Source of the DNA: CAYQMF01 sp964418595
GTDB taxonomy: Bacteria > Planctomycetota > UBA1135 > UBA2386
Reading direction: 5' to 3'
NCBI GenBank assembly: GCA_964418595.1
Contig: CAYQMF010000015.1
Coordinates: forward strand, 1-64,000
Length of the DNA stretch: 64,000 nucleotides
Position 1 is the stretch's first letter, and each line of letters begins with the position of its first letter. The position numbers and the translations under genes were made by a program. Positions 33,419 through 42,410 of this stretch are shown in pieces. Below the pieces are notes generated by a model. It searched no databases. It worked only from the letters and a program-made list of their open reading frames with translations, and had not been told where the DNA came from.

Positions 33419-33993
33419 GGGGTGGCCTCGTCGGTGGAGTAGCCCTTCAACCGCGCGCGCACCGCGTCTGCCAGAGACGGGTCGGCGAGCGCCTTCACGT
33501 ACCGATCCACGTACGCCTGCAAGATCGGCGACATCGGCACCTGCCCGAGCCCGGGCACGCGCAGCGTCGCCGCGAGCCGGCCACCCTGTCGCTGCTGCAC
33601 GAGGGGCGCGACGGAGTGGCCCGGCCACGCCCTCGCTGCCGCACGCGCGATCTTGGCGTTGAGGGTACGGATGTACGTGCCGACGCCTTCCGCATGGATC
33701 GGCACGGAGTGGCCGTCGAGGATCGCGAGCAGCGCGGCGAGCCCAGCCAGAGTCGGGCGGCCGCGGCGCCAACTCGGCCGTGGGTCGCTGGCGCGCGGGG
33801 TGACCGCGTCGGTGATCTCGACGAACAGCAACGCCAGCAGCAGGCGGGTGCAGCGCGCCGGGATCGCGACGCGCAGCGGCGGGCGTGGCTCGGTGGCGTG
33901 CACTTCCAGTTCGCCGCGACCGTCGTCGTCGATGCGCAGCGTGTAGGAGATCGGCGGAGTTGACGGCGAACGCGGGTCGGCGGAGCGTTTCAT
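33415..33993 (-). CDS. First gene of the ubiquitin-like operon, unknown function
   Basis: 192 residues from ATG 33993; a GTG at 34014 would add 7 residues. A beta-rich N-terminus (SYTLRIDDDGRGELEVH) is followed by helices (TRLLLALLFVEITDAV; LAGLAALLAILDG) and a segment (VGTYIRTLNAKIARAA) that could be part of a helix-turn-helix or winged fold. No family was recognised. Its ATGA overlap with the FHA/RING-like gene makes it the likely first cistron. A regulatory or adaptor role is possible but unproved. Confidence 0.65.
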   Translation of the reverse strand: MKRSADPRSPSTPPISYTLRIDDDGRGELEVHATEPRPPLRVAIPARCTRLLLALLFVEITDAVTPRASDPRPSWRRGRPTLAGLAALLAILDGHSVPIHAEGVGTYIRTLNAKIARAAARAWPGHSVAPLVQQRQGGRLAATLRVPGLGQVPMSPILQAYVDRYVKALADPSLADAVRARLKGYSTDEATP

Positions 33994-34014
33994 CGTGAGG
34001 ATGAAGGTCCGCAC

Positions 34015-34267
34015 GCGCGAGCAACCTGTCGACCGGGTGCGGATGGCATTCGGCGCTGAATACGCGCTCTCGCTTCGCGGCCTTACGCGGTGCGTGAGCG
34101 CGGCTCGCGTTCAGTGTGGAAAGCCGCAGACTCGCGGGGAGTCACGCGGCGCGAGGGGGGAGCGGAGTCGGCGCGCGGTGTCCATGATGTCGATCCGCGG
34201 TCATGCTCCCCCTCGGCGCATCGAAGGCCGCAACCGTCACCGTTCCTCCTTCCAAGGACTCGCACCC
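34015..34267. other. Divergent intergenic region upstream of the conjugation operon
   Basis: 253 bases separate the operon start from the SorC-like gene. It must hold promoters for both directions. I see several short GC-rich repeats but no convincing -35/-10 pair, operator palindrome or riboswitch. A purine-poor segment (GTTCCTCCTTCC) precedes the SorC-like ATG. Confidence 0.4.
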
Positions 34268-35452
34268 ATGCCGAAGGCTCGCACGCGTTTCACCGATCCC
34301 GAAATCCTCGCCGCCGCGATCCTGCGCTCGCGTGGTGCTCTCCAGGCCAGCATCGCCGAAGCGCTGGGCGTGTCGCCGGCGACCGTGACCCGGATGCTGG
34401 ATGAAGCGGAGGCCAACAAGTGGTTCAACCCGAACCCGGCGGTGCTGTTCCGCAACGTGCCGCCCGGCCTCGTCGACGAGGCGAATGCCTACCTCGCGCC
34501 GTCGGAGCTCGGCGAGAAGCTGCGGCTCGCGATGGGCAGCGAGCACCGCTGCCATGTCTCGATCATCCGCGACAAGACGACCCGCGCGTGGAACGTGGGC
34601 GCCGCCGGGGCGGTCGTCCAGCAGTTGATCGACGCCGGCGTACTGGGAGTATCCTGGGGCTGGGCGATCTCCGGCGTGGTCGACGGCCTGGAGCGGATGG
34701 TGATGTCGCCGCCGCGGGCCGACGGGCGTACGCCGGTCCGGCCGATCCCGGTGTGTGGCGATCCGATCTGCGCACACAAGACCCGGCAGGAGTTCTCGTC
34801 GACCTGGCTGGCGGACTGCATCGATCGGGTTCTCAACGACGACGCGGCGCGCGAGGCGGTGCCGTCGTTGTCGGCGGTGTTCGCCTACATCCCCCGCGCC
34901 ATGGCCAAGCCTTCGAGCGGCGTGCGCGAGTTCCTGGCGAACAGCCCCGGCTACAGCGAACTCGTCGGCGCGACCCCCGGCGGAGGCCTCTTCGCCAAAG
35001 TCGACACCCTGCTCACGGGCATCGGGATTCCGGCCACCTCCGGTCCCTACTCGCTCGGGGTCTTCGTGCGCGAGCGCGCCGAGTGCGAGAAGATCCCTGA
35101 GGCGGAGATGAGCCGGCTGGTCTTCGGCGACATCGCGGGCGTGCTCATCCCGCGGCCGAACCTGAGTGCCGCCGATCGCAAGCTCGTGCAGAGTCTCAAC
35201 GAGGGGTGGACCGGCCTGCGGCTCGCCGACATCGAGCGCTGCGCCCGCGAGGGCCGCGCGAAGGGCCGGGGCGGCGTGATCGTCGTCACGCAGGGCAAGC
35301 TCAAGAAGGACTTCATCCTCGAGTTGCTGCGGTTGGGTCTCGTCAACCGGCTCGTCGTGGATGGCGAGCTGGCGGATGCGCTCTCGGCGCACGGGCGGGC
35401 TGCTCCGGCGAAGTCGGCGGGGCTTGCCTCGTCCGGCGCAGCCGAATCGTGA
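34268..35452 (+). CDS. SorC-family-like transcriptional regulator
   Basis: 394 residues. A helix-turn-helix region (GALQASIAEALGVSPATVTRM, residues ~25-45) precedes a large domain similar to the SorC/DeoR sugar-binding fold (WNVGAAGAVVQQLID; VVTQGKLKKDFILELLRLG near the end). Such regulators bind a phosphorylated sugar or metabolite. It is divergent from the conjugation operon across 253 bases, so it is a candidate controller of it, but this is inference. The Pro/Ala tail is low in complexity. Confidence 0.78.
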   Translation: MPKARTRFTDPEILAAAILRSRGALQASIAEALGVSPATVTRMLDEAEANKWFNPNPAVLFRNVPPGLVDEANAYLAPSELGEKLRLAMGSEHRCHVSIIRDKTTRAWNVGAAGAVVQQLIDAGVLGVSWGWAISGVVDGLERMVMSPPRADGRTPVRPIPVCGDPICAHKTRQEFSSTWLADCIDRVLNDDAAREAVPSLSAVFAYIPRAMAKPSSGVREFLANSPGYSELVGATPGGGLFAKVDTLLTGIGIPATSGPYSLGVFVRERAECEKIPEAEMSRLVFGDIAGVLIPRPNLSAADRKLVQSLNEGWTGLRLADIERCAREGRAKGRGGVIVVTQGKLKKDFILELLRLGLVNRLVVDGELADALSAHGRAAPAKSAGLASSGAAES

Positions 35453-35602
35453 GGCCGAGGCTCATGGGCCGCGAGGTTTTTCGAGATCGGATTGGATGAT
35501 CGGCCTCCTGACGGCGCTATGGCGCCGGCACGATTGCGCGGGGCTTCCCCGACGCCTCGCAGGCACCTAGGATCGGCCACCCCTCGTTCCAGGAAGGACA
35601 GC

Positions 35603-38590
35603 ATGATCGCTCCCGTACCGTTGGTTCTCGCCGCCAGCCTGGCGGTGAGTGGGACTTCCGTCGCCGCGCAAGGTCCGCGGCTCGATCTGCCGCAGCATCC
35701 CGTACGCTGGAGCCAGGACGTCGGGTCCGCGCGCAATCCCGCCCGCGCCGCCGTCGTGGTCACTGCCGACACCTACGACGCGCGACCGAACTGGGCGTTG
35801 CCCGCGGCGGCGGCCGCGGGCGACCTGGTCGGCAAGGCACTCGAGGAGGCCGGGGGATTCTCGAATGGCATCACCCGGGTGCACCGCGAGCGCGCGATCC
35901 CGTACTACGTGGAAGATGCGATCGTGGAGGCCGGCCGGAGCCTGACCCGCCCGGGCGTGCTGCTCGTGTATTGGCTGGGGCACGGCTGCGTGAAGAGCGG
36001 GCAGCAGGAGTTGTTCACGCATCACTCGAAAGATGTCGGCTCCGACTACGACCAGACGATCGGGCGCGCGACGATCGTCCAGTGGCTGGACAAGGCGCGT
36101 GCCGAAGCCGAAGGACGCGGCGTGCGCCTCACGACCGCGTTGATCGTGGATGCCTGCCGCGTCGAGACCGCTGGTCCGCCCCCCAAGGCCAGACTGATCG
36201 CCAGCCAGACCTGGGAGGTCTACAGCACGGAGGAGGGCCACTTCGTGCCGGCCGGAAGCGGCGACGCGTTCCCGTTCAGCCACCAGTTCGCGGCGGCGAT
36301 GCGCAGCCACGCGGAGCGCAACATCGTGGTCTCGCTGGTGGACGTGTTCCGTGACTGCGACTACGAGACCCGTCGGGCGCCCGGTGGTCTGAAGCCGAAA
36401 CTGATTCCCCCCAACGGGGATCTGACCGCGGCCGCGCCCGCGCTCGTCGTGCCGCCGCGCGTGGCGTTCACGTTGCGCGTCAAGGATGCCCTCGCAGACA
36501 CTGCGGTGGCCGGCGCGGAAGTCGTGTTCAACGACCAGAAGATCCAGCTCGACGGTCCCACGTGCCAGCTCGAGGGTGGGGCGAGCCGGGACAGCCTCGT
36601 CAGCCGCCACAACCTCGTCATCAATTGCCGGGGCTATCTCTCCCGCGCCGATCGGGTCGAGCTGCGCCGTGAGCACACCGGCCGGGAGTTGACCATCGCG
36701 CTCCTCCCCGCGCTCTGCGTCGTCACCGGCAGGATCGAGCCGCGACCCAAGGGCCGCGTGCGCGTCGAGGCTTCGTCGATGGAGGGGATCAGGTCGGGCT
36801 TCCACGTGGCGGCTGCGCTCACCGATGCGGACGGAAGGTTCGAGTTGCGTCTGCCGCGGGTAACCGAGGGCAGCAAGGTGCGGATCGTCGCGGGCACGAA
36901 GTCGATCGCCGACTACGACATCCCGCGCACGACGCGGCTCGTGTCGGTTGGGGCCCACGATGGGATCAGCCTCCACGAGATGACCCTGAACCTGGGCTTG
37001 GAGGCCGGCGCCGCGCTCGGCGTGGAGGCCGTCATGAGCAAGCCGGCGGACGCACCGGCGAAGGACCCGGAGTTCGCGAGTCGGATCGACCGCATCGAGT
37101 GGGGGTACGTGCTGGATGCCGTGCGCCTCGAGAACTTCGACCTCGCCGTGGAGCGCATGGCGCAGTTCAAGGGCAACGAGCCCGGACTCGACGCGTGGCG
37201 CACGTTCGTTGCGAGCCGCTGGGCTCCGGTCCGCTTGCGCGAGGGCCTGAAGGCCGGCAAGGCAGAGGGCGACTGGAGCAAGGCGGAGCAGGTCGTGACG
37301 TGGTTGAGTCAGCCGCGACGGGTCGCGCTGCCCAACGAGGTCGAGATCGAGGAACTCGTGGCAGAGGTGACCCGCGAGAAGATGCCGTTGGCGGCGCGCC
37401 GGGCATACGAGGCGGGATACCAGGCTCGCCGTGAAGGCCGCCTGGAGGATGCACTTGCGGGCTACGTGGCTGCTCGCTCTGGCGTGAGCGCGCACTACCG
37501 CGCCGAAGTGGAGATGGCGATCGAGGATGTATCCGCCCAGCTCTACGAGCGGCACAGCAGCGCCGGGTCGGATGCGGAGCTGAGCGGCGATTTCGAGAAG
37601 GCCCTGGCCGCCTACATGCGGGCGGCGGAGTACAACAAGCGCGCGGAGTGGAACGTCGAGCGGTTGCTGAAGGATCCACGGTTCGTGGGGACGGCGACGG
37701 GGCGCGCCGCGCTCGTGCGGCTCAACCGCGGCGCCGAAGTGTTCGGTTCGTGGAACGTGAAGATCGTGGAGGCTTCGTTCGGCACTGTGTCCGGCTACCC
37801 GCGACGGGTCGAGGACCAGACCACGGGCATCGTGCTCATCCTGGTGGAGCCCGGTGAGTTCGCCATGGGCAGCACGGCCGACGCGAACAGCCGCCCCGTC
37901 CATCAGGTGCGGATCACCCAGCCGTTCTACCTGGGCGAGACGGAGGTGACCGTCGAGCAGTGGCGGCGCTTCGCGATGGCGAACCGCGCGAACCGTGACC
38001 TGGCGCGTGGCCTCGCCGACCCGCGCACCAACGCGCCGTGGAAGAAGGCGGTTGCGTGGGACGAGTCGCATCCGGTCGTCAACGTGCGGTGGAGCGAGGC
38101 CAATGCGTTCTGCCGGCACTTCGGCATGCGCCTGCCCACGGAGGCCGAGTGGGAGTACGCATGTCGAGCCGGAACGCCCGGTCCGTTCTGGTTCGGCTCG
38201 AACCCGAGCGACGGTCAGGGCAACGGCAACTTCTTCGGCCGCGACACACAGCGCGCGTCCGGACTGACGCAGGGGATGCCCTGGCCGTTCGAGGATGGAC
38301 ACCTGCTCACGGCGCCGGTTCGCAGCTTCCGCCCCAACGCGTGGGGCTTCTACGACATGTCTGGCAACGTCGCCGAGTACTGCGCCGATGCCTACGACCC
38401 GCAGGCGTACTCCGGCAGGCGCGGTGAGGTCGTCGACCCGTTCGTGCAGGCGGGCCCGCAGCGCGTGTACCGCGGTGGCTCGTGGGTGCACGTGCCCACG
38501 GCCGCGACCTCGGCATCGCGGGTCGGGCGTGACCCGGAGAAGGGAACGGACTACGTGGGGTTCCGCGTCGCGAGGTCGGTGGGATCGTGA
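35603..38590 (+). CDS. Secreted caspase-like and FGE-sulfatase-domain fusion protein
   Basis: 995 residues from ATG 35603, with a signal peptide (VPLVLAASLAVSGTSVAAQ). Residues ~45-280 resemble a caspase-like (C14) domain: the His in YWLGHGC (H127) and the Cys in IVDACR (C185) are the catalytic dyad. A middle region of beta and helical repeats follows. Residues ~750-990 form an FGE/SUMF1-type domain (PGEFAMGSTADANSRPVHQV; RLPTEAEWEYACRAG; GNVAEYCADAYD; YRGGSW). The cysteines used by aerobic FGE enzymes near the C-terminus are not seen, so sulfatase activation is unlikely; the domain may bind ligands. It starts 150 bases after the SorC-like gene. Confidence 0.82.
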   Translation: MIAPVPLVLAASLAVSGTSVAAQGPRLDLPQHPVRWSQDVGSARNPARAAVVVTADTYDARPNWALPAAAAAGDLVGKALEEAGGFSNGITRVHRERAIPYYVEDAIVEAGRSLTRPGVLLVYWLGHGCVKSGQQELFTHHSKDVGSDYDQTIGRATIVQWLDKARAEAEGRGVRLTTALIVDACRVETAGPPPKARLIASQTWEVYSTEEGHFVPAGSGDAFPFSHQFAAAMRSHAERNIVVSLVDVFRDCDYETRRAPGGLKPKLIPPNGDLTAAAPALVVPPRVAFTLRVKDALADTAVAGAEVVFNDQKIQLDGPTCQLEGGASRDSLVSRHNLVINCRGYLSRADRVELRREHTGRELTIALLPALCVVTGRIEPRPKGRVRVEASSMEGIRSGFHVAAALTDADGRFELRLPRVTEGSKVRIVAGTKSIADYDIPRTTRLVSVGAHDGISLHEMTLNLGLEAGAALGVEAVMSKPADAPAKDPEFASRIDRIEWGYVLDAVRLENFDLAVERMAQFKGNEPGLDAWRTFVASRWAPVRLREGLKAGKAEGDWSKAEQVVTWLSQPRRVALPNEVEIEELVAEVTREKMPLAARRAYEAGYQARREGRLEDALAGYVAARSGVSAHYRAEVEMAIEDVSAQLYERHSSAGSDAELSGDFEKALAAYMRAAEYNKRAEWNVERLLKDPRFVGTATGRAALVRLNRGAEVFGSWNVKIVEASFGTVSGYPRRVEDQTTGIVLILVEPGEFAMGSTADANSRPVHQVRITQPFYLGETEVTVEQWRRFAMANRANRDLARGLADPRTNAPWKKAVAWDESHPVVNVRWSEANAFCRHFGMRLPTEAEWEYACRAGTPGPFWFGSNPSDGQGNGNFFGRDTQRASGLTQGMPWPFEDGHLLTAPVRSFRPNAWGFYDMSGNVAEYCADAYDPQAYSGRRGEVVDPFVQAGPQRVYRGGSWVHVPTAATSASRVGRDPEKGTDYVGFRVARSVGS

Positions 38591-38657
38591 CCCTCGCGGC
38601 GGTCGCGGGCCGTCCCGCTCCGCCCGGTGTGGTCAGGTATTGGGTTGATCTTCGTCC

Positions 38658-39569
38658 ATGTCTTTTTCAGAGGAGCCGTTCGTGGGATACGCACAGTTGT
38701 CAGATCGTCGCCCGGGTTGCTGCATGGCGGTGACGAGGGCGCTCGTCTTGGTCGCGCTCGCGCTGCCGGCGGCCGCCCAGTTCGAAGAGGGTGAGAAGCA
38801 GGACCAGGGTGTCGCCAAGCCGCCGCCGAAGGAGGTCGAGCGCCCGGTCACGCCGCCGCGTTCCTACACGCCGTCCCGCACGCTGAATGCCGTCGAGTTC
38901 GGCAAGGGCGAACTCACCATCGCCTTCGGCGCCGGCGACGAGACGCACGAGACGATCGGTGCCAGTCCGCCGCTGGATGGCGAGGTGGATTCCACCTACT
39001 TCCGGCTCGGCCTGGCCGCGGCCGACGGCGGAGTGCTCCGCTTCGGGTTGGAGTGGATGGCCTCGGACGACGACCTGTTCCCGACCTTCGCGGGCGAGGA
39101 ATCGTCGGAGATGATCGATGTCGAGTTCCTGGGCGGCGGCGAGGTCCGAGGGCGGCGCGCTCGGCTCCAGATCATGGGCGGACTGACGATCCACCAGTTG
39201 AGCCTCGACTTCGACCCGCAGACCGTCGACTGGCTGGGGGTCGGCTTCCGCCTCGCGGTGGCTCCGGAGATCGCGCTCGTGGCCTCCGATGATGGCGAGA
39301 GTTTCCTCTCGGCGTTCGGCATGCTGTCGGGATCGTTCTCGGTCTACGACATCGACGCGTCGACGCAGTCGGAGACCTTTACCTCCACGGGCACGCAGTT
39401 CGGGGTGGACGTTGGTTTGCGCGTGCAGGCAGAGCGGTTCGTCGCCAGCCTCTCCTACGTCCTGCGGTCGATGAGCGTCGACGACAGCGATCCTGCGGGC
39501 GGCGTGTTCGTCCGCGAGATCGACCACGAGTTCTCCGGGATCGTCGCGTCGGTCGGCGTGCGCTTCTGA
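38658..39569 (+). CDS. Probable outer-membrane beta-barrel protein
   Basis: 303 residues from ATG 38658; a second ATG at 38724 directly precedes the signal-like segment (TRALVLVALALPAAAQ) and may be the true start. After a Pro/Lys-rich linker the protein alternates short beta strands with acidic turns (GELTIAFGAGD, VLRFGLEWMAS, IMGGLTIHQLSLDF), and ends in Phe (SVGVRF), as barrel proteins do. No specific family was recognised. Hairpins follow its stop. Confidence 0.65.
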   Translation: MSFSEEPFVGYAQLSDRRPGCCMAVTRALVLVALALPAAAQFEEGEKQDQGVAKPPPKEVERPVTPPRSYTPSRTLNAVEFGKGELTIAFGAGDETHETIGASPPLDGEVDSTYFRLGLAAADGGVLRFGLEWMASDDDLFPTFAGEESSEMIDVEFLGGGEVRGRRARLQIMGGLTIHQLSLDFDPQTVDWLGVGFRLAVAPEIALVASDDGESFLSAFGMLSGSFSVYDIDASTQSETFTSTGTQFGVDVGLRVQAERFVASLSYVLRSMSVDDSDPAGGVFVREIDHEFSGIVASVGVRF

Positions 39570-39577
39570 CGCAGAAA

Positions 39578-39637
39578 CGACGAGAGCCGGGCGGGTCCCC
39601 GGCTCTCGTCGCGGCGGGCGCACCTGGGTGCGCCCGC
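39578..39637. terminator. Double hairpin between convergent genes
   Basis: CGACGAGAGCCGGG at 39578-39591 pairs perfectly with CCCGGCTCTCGTCG at 39598-39611, a 14-pair stem with a 6-base loop. A second inverted repeat, GCGGGCGCACC at 39614-39624 with GGTGCGCCCGC at 39627-39637, follows directly. There is no U tract, but the pair sits between two convergent stop codons and probably ends transcription from both sides. Confidence 0.75.
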
Positions 39638-39653
39638 GAGCTTCATCCCTCGC

Positions 39654-42173
39654 TCAGTTCATCGGGTTGGCGCTGTGGACCAGCACCGCCTTGGCCGGCG
39701 TGGCGACCGGCGCCTGGCTGAGGTTGAGCACCGGGCAGCTCAGGTCGATCGGGCGCCACTGCGCGACGGTGTTGGCCGTCGGGATCGTGGTGCTGCCCGT
39801 GCCGACCGACCAGACCACGGCGTCCACGGGGCCGCCCGTGAACTGGATCGAGCCGTCGGTGATCGTCTGCCCGCCGGCCGCCGAGGTGGAGAGCTGGGTC
39901 GACGCGCCGACCACGGAGCTGGTCGCGATCACGAACACATCTTCGCTCGCCGTGCTCACGGTGTTGGTGCGCTTGGCGAACGCGACGTGCAGGCCGTCCT
40001 TGGAGACGACCATGCTCTGGATGTAGTTGACCGTCGATGTCGTGCCGCCGGCCGTCGCGAAGTTGGTCAACTGCACCGCCTGGCCGCCGTTCTCCATGTC
40101 GAAGCCGAAGATGTTGGCATCGTTGTAGAGGCTGGCAGTTGCGCCAGCGGCGTTCTCGGCGGCGAAGTAGGCCATGTCGCCGACCGGGGACTTCTTGAGC
40201 TGCGTCTCGACTGCGCACCACGGATCGGTGGTACGCGTGGTCGCGCCGCGGTAGATGTCAGGGGCGGTGCCGGCCGAGAACTCGCTGCCGGTGATGTCCT
40301 TGAGCGCGAGCGTGTTCACGTTCACGCCGACGATGTTCTTGCGGAACGCGCCGGGCACGAGGGTGAGGTTCACGCCGCGCACGAAGTACAGCCAGTTGCC
40401 GTTCTCGGACTTGAACGTGCTGTGCACGATGATGTTGCCCGTGTTGCCGCCCTGGGTGAAGGGCGGGACCAGCGAGCCGGTGGACGTCCTGGTGAGGTTC
40501 GTCACCGTGTTGAGGCCCACGTCGTACGCGTACAGGTCGAGGTTGCCCGCCGACGAGCTGTGCGTGGTGCCGGCCCAGAACAGGACCGTGTTGTTGGTCA
40601 CGAACTCGACGCCGCACATGTAGACCACCTGCGCGTCGAACAGACCGCCGGTCACCGGCACCAGCGTGCCGGCATCGGCGCCGTTGGTGCGTGCGACGTA
40701 GAGCTGCGTGGGGTTGGCAGCCAGATTGGTGCCGCTCAGGAACGCGACGCGGGAACCGTCCGGAGACAGGTCGACACGCTTGCCGATGCTCGATCCTGCC
40801 GAGCTGGAGAACGTGTAGGTGCCCGTGCCGAAGAAGCGCTGCAGCGCGGTGTTCGTCGGGAAGCCCGACGCATTGGCCACCGTGTAGCCAGTGCCGGTGA
40901 TCCCGGTGATGGCCACGACGTCGTTGTGGTCCGCCGAGTTGCCGGTGTTGCCGCCGATCGGGATGACGACCGTCTGGCGGTCACGGCTGACGCGCCACGC
41001 CGGCGAGTAGATCCAGTAAGGCGCGAGCGCGGTGCCGGTGTTCGGGAGCGCGATGGGCGTCAGGATGCCGGTGTCGTCGATCGGGCACGACTGCCAGCTG
41101 TAGTTGCCTGCCGCGAACAGCCGGCCGTTGCCGAAGAAGATCGTCTGCGAGAAGTACAACGGACCCGGCTGGGCGATGGTCACGTTGAGCACCGCGGTGC
41201 CGCTCGACGTCCAGGTGCTGCCGTCGGTCTTGACCAGCCAGCAGCGGTTGTAGGTCGTTGAGGCCGTGTTGGTCTCGTCGCGCACGTACACGCCGACCAG
41301 GTTGCCGTCATCGCTGACCGCCACCTGCGAGTGGTACATCACGGTCGGCGTCGCCGACGCCGCGACGTTGTCCTGCAGCACGGTGCCGCTGAGGATCGCC
41401 GCCTGACCGGTGTTCACGTTGATCGTCATCAGCGCGAACTCGCGCGTGTTGGTGCCGTTGCGCACGATCATCAGGTCGCGATCGGCGTTGAGCACGAGGC
41501 TCTGGAAGCCCGTGCCGGTCGCCATGTTGCGCGCCGGACGGTTGCGCTTGTAGGCGTTGATGTCCTGGTAGAACGGCGTGCCGGCGAACGCGTGCGCGTA
41601 CGCCTCGACCCAGCCTTCCTGGCCGTAGTGCTGGATGGTCTGCACGCTGTACGAGCCGATGCCCTGACTCGTCGGCGCGCCGAGGCTGCCATTGGTCACC
41701 TTCTGGACGTCGAGGCTGCCGGTGGTCGTCGAAGTCGAGGCACCCTGGAAGAGCACGGTGGTCCCGATGTTCTTGAACTCGACGAGGACATCGTTGACGC
41801 CGAAGTCGAAGGTCAGGCTCGGGCCGATGTTCAGCGGTTGCAACTCGACAGAGCCGCCGACCAGCGACGAGTTGTTCGGGATCGGCACGCCCTGGAGGTC
41901 GATGCCGCTACCGGGCACGACGCCGAAGTAGATGAGCAGGAGCGGGCTCGTGCCGATGAGCAGCGTGCCGCCGATGCCCGGGATGGGGAGCGAGCCTGCG
42001 CTGGGCGCCGACAGGAACATCGCATACACGTCCGTCGGGGTGCCTTGGTATTGCACGCCGAGCGTGGAGCCGATCAGTGCCGGCGTCGTCAGCGTCGTGA
42101 TCCGTTGCGCGGAGGCGGTCGACGCCAGGGCCGCACACGTGGTCAGGGTTGCGAGAAAGGAGGCGGTACGCAT
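39654..42173 (-). CDS. Secreted beta-propeller (TolB/WD40-like) protein
   Basis: 839 residues from ATG 42173, chosen because the signal peptide (TASFLATLTTCAALASTASA) starts here. The N-terminal ~150 residues are beta-rich (TPALIGSTLGVQYQG). The rest has repeated blades with TolB-like turns (SPDGSRVAFLSGTNLA; VSDDGNLVGVYVRD; VSKDGLHVAFAKRT). It is likely exported and binds a ligand or partner. A GGAG site lies about 6 bases ahead of the ATG. Gly/Thr/Ser enrichment is typical of exported planctomycete proteins. Confidence 0.78.
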   Translation of the reverse strand: MRTASFLATLTTCAALASTASAQRITTLTTPALIGSTLGVQYQGTPTDVYAMFLSAPSAGSLPIPGIGGTLLIGTSPLLLIYFGVVPGSGIDLQGVPIPNNSSLVGGSVELQPLNIGPSLTFDFGVNDVLVEFKNIGTTVLFQGASTSTTTGSLDVQKVTNGSLGAPTSQGIGSYSVQTIQHYGQEGWVEAYAHAFAGTPFYQDINAYKRNRPARNMATGTGFQSLVLNADRDLMIVRNGTNTREFALMTINVNTGQAAILSGTVLQDNVAASATPTVMYHSQVAVSDDGNLVGVYVRDETNTASTTYNRCWLVKTDGSTWTSSGTAVLNVTIAQPGPLYFSQTIFFGNGRLFAAGNYSWQSCPIDDTGILTPIALPNTGTALAPYWIYSPAWRVSRDRQTVVIPIGGNTGNSADHNDVVAITGITGTGYTVANASGFPTNTALQRFFGTGTYTFSSSAGSSIGKRVDLSPDGSRVAFLSGTNLAANPTQLYVARTNGADAGTLVPVTGGLFDAQVVYMCGVEFVTNNTVLFWAGTTHSSSAGNLDLYAYDVGLNTVTNLTRTSTGSLVPPFTQGGNTGNIIVHSTFKSENGNWLYFVRGVNLTLVPGAFRKNIVGVNVNTLALKDITGSEFSAGTAPDIYRGATTRTTDPWCAVETQLKKSPVGDMAYFAAENAAGATASLYNDANIFGFDMENGGQAVQLTNFATAGGTTSTVNYIQSMVVSKDGLHVAFAKRTNTVSTASEDVFVIATSSVVGASTQLSTSAAGGQTITDGSIQFTGGPVDAVVWSVGTGSTTIPTANTVAQWRPIDLSCPVLNLSQAPVATPAKAVLVHSANPMN

Positions 42174-42410
42174 GTGGACTCCGGAGAGGAGCGATGGGGG
42201 GCTGAGGGGAGAGATGGCTTCGCGGACCGAAGTGGTCGGCGAGCGCGCGGCAACAATCCGGTCGCTTGCCCTCCCCGTCAACGCCCGGCGAACGATCGGG
42301 CATACGCCCGCGCGGGCCGAGGGACGGCGGCCCGAGGCAGCGTTCTTCCTCGCCGTACGGCTGACCGCGGTGCGGTCGGGAGATTCGGCTGCTGCGGTGG
42401 AACGGATCCG

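Noticed and set aside
34015..34267. A SorC operator palindrome in the divergent region
   Set aside because: Only short GC-rich partial repeats were seen, with no convincing symmetric site.
35603..38590. FGE-type domain as activator of the two sulfatases
   Set aside because: Catalytic cysteines expected near the C-terminus are absent, and the protein is exported.
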